Shown one piece after another: positions 59,501-64,000 of a stretch of 64,000 nt of DNA; position 1 is the stretch's first letter, and every line of letters starts with the position of its first letter. Where the stretch lies: contig PTEX01000004.1 in assembly GCA_003342815.1 (NCBI GenBank), positions 1,788,207-1,852,206 on the forward strand, read 5' to 3'. The DNA is from Eudromia elegans (taxonomy: Eukaryota; Chordata; Aves; Tinamiformes; Tinamidae). Both the position numbers and the translations under genes were made by a program. A model generated the notes under the pieces. It had not been told where the DNA came from, made no database searches, and saw nothing but the letters and a program-made list of their open reading frames with translations.

Positions 59501-62500
59501 GGCGGCTCTGCCGGCTGGGGAGCTGCGGGAGGCGGACAGGGGAGCGCTCTGTGCCGCCCTTCATCAGGCAGCNGCTGCAGGGGCTCCAGCCCACGCGGGC
59601 GCTGCCAGCGGGACCTTCCCAGCGGAGCCACGGGCACCGCGGGCGCTCCGGAGGGCAGGGCAAGGGAACAGCGGGGGGCGAGCGGAGCGCCTCGTGCCTA
59701 AATCCCACCCCAGCGCAGCCCACTCGCCGGGCTGGACACAGGCCTCGGGAGCCGAGTCCTGTCCCGCGAGGGAGGACAGCACCGGGTGCCACAGCTCCCN
59801 CTCCCCCTTCTGAGGCTCCTTACCCAGCCTGTCAGCCTGCCCCGTGCAGGATAGCATCGCTCNGGAGCTGCCACCAGGACACCGGCATTACCGTGGGCAG
59901 GTAGGAGTCGAGGAGGAGGCAGAGGGAAGGGATCTGCCCGCAGCCATGTGTGGGACACGGCTGTGCTCCTTTGGGAAACGGTCGCTGCCACCGGAGCCCA
60001 AGGCAACACAAGCCACAGTGCAGGCAAACCCACCCCAAATATCTCCTTCCAAACACAAAAGCTTCTTCCTGAGGGCAATGCATTTTAACNCTATCTACAC
60101 ACCTATTTTTACANAAAATTTCCTTCCAGAGCCTTGCAGAGACAGAACGCTGCCTCAGTTAGACACAGAGCCCAGCACCAGCAGCCAAGGGCGAGGACTG
60201 CGCTGCGGCAGGAGCCCCAAGCACAGCCCACCCCCGGCCCTGCTGGGGCTCCCCTGCCACCTCTGCGCGACTCCCGAGCACATCTGGTAACACCCAACGA
60301 CCAGGGCGAACCGGTGCACCCGGGGAGCCGGCAGCTCAGCAACACCTGGGCACCAAGAGGTTGCACAAGCAGGGACAGCCTTGGCGGGTGCTCTGGCAGC
60401 CGCCTCCAGCTTCCTCGCCACAGGATGGAGGGATCCGCCCTCGCTCTCAGTTTGAGCTAAGCACATCGAAGGGAAGGGAAAGCTTTTCATGGCGAACGCA
60501 GCAGCCTGGNAAGAGAGGGAACACGGGAAGGTGCTCCCCAAGGCCTGTCTGTGCCACCTCTGTCCTCTGGGGACCCATCCAGAGGTGTCCAGAGGGGAGG
60601 TCTCACCACATCGACCTGGACTCTGACCTGGCACACACCACGTGGGAACTGCTGCCTCCGTAGGTGGGGCGAGATTCACCCCACAGCTTGTCTGTGCCGG
60701 ACACAGCGCGCCCCGTACGCCGCCGTGTGGTCCAGAAAGCCGCGTGCCTGCTGTGGGGGGACAGCACCGATGCGGGGTGAGGGCCCTGTGCGGCACAGGG
60801 GTATTCCAGCAGTCAGGAGGCAGCAGCCCTCCAGCCCTTGGGGGTTAAATACGCAAGCAGATTTGATCCGCCTTCAGCGGGAGGAAGGAAGGAGCTGAGC
60901 CCATCTCGGCCGTCACCAGTGGACTGCAGTGCCTTCACTGGGGGCACAGCCCCGCCAACCCGCCACCACAGCCCCGCTCTCTGGGAGAGCCCCGCTCTCC
61001 TAAAGCAGGGCAGGAGCACGCAGCCGACCTGCCCCCGCTCGCCAGGGCACACGGCCCCTCTGCAGCCCGCGCGCGCTGCAGGGCGGCAGCGGTAGGAGAC
61101 TGCTGCTGCTGCGGAGGGAGGCGGCTCTCAGGGGCGCACGCAGAGCTGCACACACGTGCATCTGCAAAGCACTCCCTCTTCCAGCCTCTTCCCAGCACGC
61201 CGAACACTGGCAAGTGCAGAGGAGACAGCCTGTCCCACTGCTGCCGTCGGCCCCCGGGGAACTCCCTTCGCCCATGATGCCGACGAGCAGCTCACCAACC
61301 AGGCACCCCCCGGAGCGCCCGGCAGGCAGCCCCTCACACAGATCCGGCAGCTTCCTCCCCCAAATACCCTTCAGGAAGGGGAGCCAAAAGAGCCTGGAGC
61401 ATCAGAGATCAGAGTGATATCACAAGGCTCTTGGGATGGGAACACCAACACAGCAAAGGCCATTCAAGGGGGGACAACCTGCCCAGAGCGCAATGCCTGA
61501 GTGCGGCATCACTCNGTGACACGCACAGAGCGGGGCCAGAGCACCAGGCAGGTGAGAGGGACAGTGAGAGGCAACGCACGGTCCTGCTCTGTGCTGGTGG
61601 CCTCCGAGCTGGCACGGTCCCTGCATCCACTCCGCACTTCCCTCCTGCTCTGCCCACCACCCCCGTCAGGCAGCAGCTGCTCCCAGCGACAGCGAGCAGC
61701 NTCAGAAGTGATGGACGCGACTGGGAGAGAACCCCTAAGGAATGGCTTCTTGCCCTGAAGGCAGAGAAGGCAGTGTCAAACCTGGGCATGCACAAAGGCC
61801 AGGCTGGGAAAGGAATGAGGCACCGGGAGGGGAGAAGGCAAGGCATCGGGATGGAGAGCATCTCGCAAAGGATGCAGTGAGACAGATGGTGGATTCAGGA
61901 GCAGGGCAGGCACAAGGCACCTCGCACACGAACCCCTGTGCACAGGTGGGGGACATGGCACTGGGTGACGGCTCACCATGGGGCAGCCAGGCCAGCCCCC
62001 CTGCTTGGCAGGTTCAGGAGGGTTTGCATCCTTTCCAATACACCAAACCCATCAGCCAGCACCAGAGATCCTTCTTGCATGAGTCAGCTGTGGAAAAAGG
62101 GGGAAAGAAGGACCAGCGGCCAAATGGGCAAAGGATCAGGCCGGCGGGTTTCAGGGGCAAGGAGACAGAGCGATTCCCCTCTGCCCCTCCGCAGAGCCGC
62201 ACGGGTCTCCGAAGGGCTGGGCAGCCCTCGNGCCTGCTGGCCGGCCTGACTGCTTGTCAGCCGCCCGCGCCGCCGCTCGAGCCAAGGAACAAACCCGAGG
62301 GAGCGCTGCTGCCGGCTGCCAGGGGAGCCCCCAGCACCCCAAGGGCTCAGCGGCCGCGGCAGCACCAGCGTCACGAACGGCAAGGCGCCTCGGCGGCCTG
62401 GCGGGAGGGCAGCGCCCACCAGCACTGCCCGCAAGCTGCGCCCCAGCCTGGCAGGGACGCTGCCACAGCCACCAGGTCTGTCTCCGTTTGGGGAGGGATG

Positions 62501-62560
62501 CTGCGGGATGCGGCGCTGGCAGGAGCAGTTTAACAGTGACCAGAGTGTCAGGCCTCAATC
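59500..62560. promoter_or_regulatory. CpG-rich region, possible TMEM63C promoter
   Basis: Several CpG-dense blocks (about 59.5-59.9, 61.0-61.3 and 62.2-62.5 kb) with no recognisable protein. As the only large CpG-rich zone upstream of TMEM63C, it is a candidate promoter, or the start of a noncoding or neighbouring gene. Many ambiguous bases lie in it. Confidence 0.3.
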
Positions 62561-64000
62561 CCAGCGGAGGTTCCCGCTTTCCAGCTGGTTTTGGCTATGC
62601 CGTTCTCCTCGGGTGTTCTGCCTGCTGCCCCAACCCAGCAGCTTCAGTGCANCAGGGCACCTCCTGCCCTCAAATATCCTCCCCATGCATCTCCAAGGCT
62701 GCACCTCACCCGCCAGACACACAAGGCAGCAGAAACGCACATGCAACGCGAGCAGGATCCNGCTCCAAACTCCTGCCCTCAAGCACTGCAAAAAGGAGGC
62801 ACAANAGCAACCCAAGCACCGGGCAGGTCCAGTGCTGCCATCGCTGTTTTGCTGACGTGGCTCGGGTTTTAGCAAAACTGACACACATCACATCAGATCT
62901 CGGGCAAAAGAAGGCAGAAGCAATCCTCAACTGCTGTCTCTTAAAATAAATGTTTAATTTGTTCGCTCTGCATAAATTCAAGGAGCTACATCAGGATCTA
63001 AAGCTCATCCTTTTGCACGAAAGAAACCACCAAAATCTGACTTTGCTTTGAATTTGTCTGCGTAAGCAGGCAGTGTCAGGATATCTCTCCTCAGATATCG
63101 CTACAGTGACAAACTAGGCCTGAAACCTAGTGATTACCCCCAGACACACGGGATGTAGCTGTGACAGTATCAGTAAAAGCTCATGGCATGGTACGTGTTT
63201 TTATAAGGCCAATTAGTAAAGCTCAGTATTATTTCATTTAAACAGGTCAGTGAGCAACACAGGCCACAGAGGAGTGGGAAGGTGAAAGATAAACAAATAC
63301 ATGAAACAGCCCCTGACTTTTCTGCAGTCCTTGAATTAACTGGGAGTCCTTAGAAATCGACATTCTCTGGAGGTGGCACAACCAANACAGCTTCTATTCA
63401 CTTAGGGCTTTTCTTCTTTTGTTCCTGAAAATAAGGGGTTTGATGAAATTACATGGAANAAGACACAAGAAATTAAAAATTTGGAGGACAGAAAATTGAA
63501 CTTGGGTGAAAGCCTCCCAAAAGAAAAATCCAATGAAATTGCCCGATCAGAAGATTAGTAGCAGTACAATATGAAAGGAAAAAGCAATAAAGAGCACTTG
63601 GAAACAAAACAAATAAAGAATTATGGCTTTTTGGAACGTGCACCTGACTTCAAAGTAATCAGATTTTGTCTAACCCAAAANCTGTTAAAATTAAGGAACA
63701 GCCAATTTATCAACCTACATGCTAAGACTTTCTCTCTCTCTAATCTGTAAAAAATAAGCAGAAATTCAAGCAGTACATCCTCGCTGCCAGAGAGATCTGG
63801 AACTAAAATATGAACTTTAAAGCAGCTCTGGCTGCAGGAACCTCTTTGAAAGAAGAGGAGTTAATTGGGTGATTAGTTTATTCAAAGGTCAGAAAATTAC
63901 CGAGAGCGAAAGCAGGAGAGCCTGGTTCCCTTTCCAAGCCAAATAAAAATGAAGTGTGAGAGGATAATTTCTACAAGTTCTTATTTCTTAAAAGCCAGAA
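62561..64000. other. Right end, AT-rich, nothing recognised
   Basis: AT-rich from about 62.9 kb, with an AATAAA at 62945-62950 and several ambiguous bases. I see no exon. Confidence 0.4.

Noticed and set aside
61742..62533. 263-codon plus-strand ORF in the right CpG-rich zone
   Set aside because: Low-complexity, GC-driven composition interrupted by an ambiguous base. No recognisable domain.
49432..64000. ZDHHC22, expected next from human synteny
   Set aside because: I looked for the DHHC cysteine-rich motif (FCRVC... DHHCFFTGNCIG-like) and found none in either strand's frames. It is probably beyond the right edge.

Overview
The window is vertebrate, almost certainly avian, nuclear DNA. It holds interrupted genes with GT-AG introns, CpG-rich promoters and CR1-type LINE fragments. 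The CR1 pieces include the ATTCTRTG-type 3' end typical of birds. The order POMT2, NGB, TMEM63C matches human 14q24.3, which is a conserved block in amniotes. A galliform bird is my best guess, but the species cannot be fixed from sequence alone.

Layout. Positions 1-13368 (+) carry the 3' part of POMT2, 13 coding exons ending in a stop, followed by a long AT-rich stretch that probably contains its 3' UTR. Positions 18.4-26.1 kb hold no recognised gene but include two isolated CpG-rich patches. Positions 26499-30730 (+) carry complete neuroglobin (NGB): 4 exons, 160 residues, with the intron positions and heme ligands of the family. Its likely poly(A) signal is near 32.5 kb. Positions 36444-49409 (-) carry a complete TMEM63C reading frame: 22 coding exons, 830 residues, every splice phase consistent. 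It converges tail-to-tail on NGB, with a likely poly(A) signal at 33.8 kb. Positions 49.4-64 kb are the upstream flank of TMEM63C, where I recognise no coding exon. The last 4.5 kb is partly CpG-rich and unusually dense in ambiguous bases.

The three genes are neighbours by synteny, not members of one pathway. POMT2 is an ER O-mannosyltransferase, NGB a hexacoordinate neuronal globin, and TMEM63C an OSCA/TMEM63-family mechanosensitive channel. The left half (POMT2) is AT-rich with small exons in large introns. The right half (NGB, TMEM63C) is GC-rich with short tandem repeats.

This is a well-known gene block and I see no new multi-gene system. The items most worth a second look are small: a GC-AG intron in POMT2 filled by a tail-to-tail CR1 pair that can fold into a 30-bp hairpin, a NAGNAG acceptor, three extra cysteines in NGB, an open 36-nt exon-like segment downstream of NGB, and CpG-rich patches with no assigned gene.
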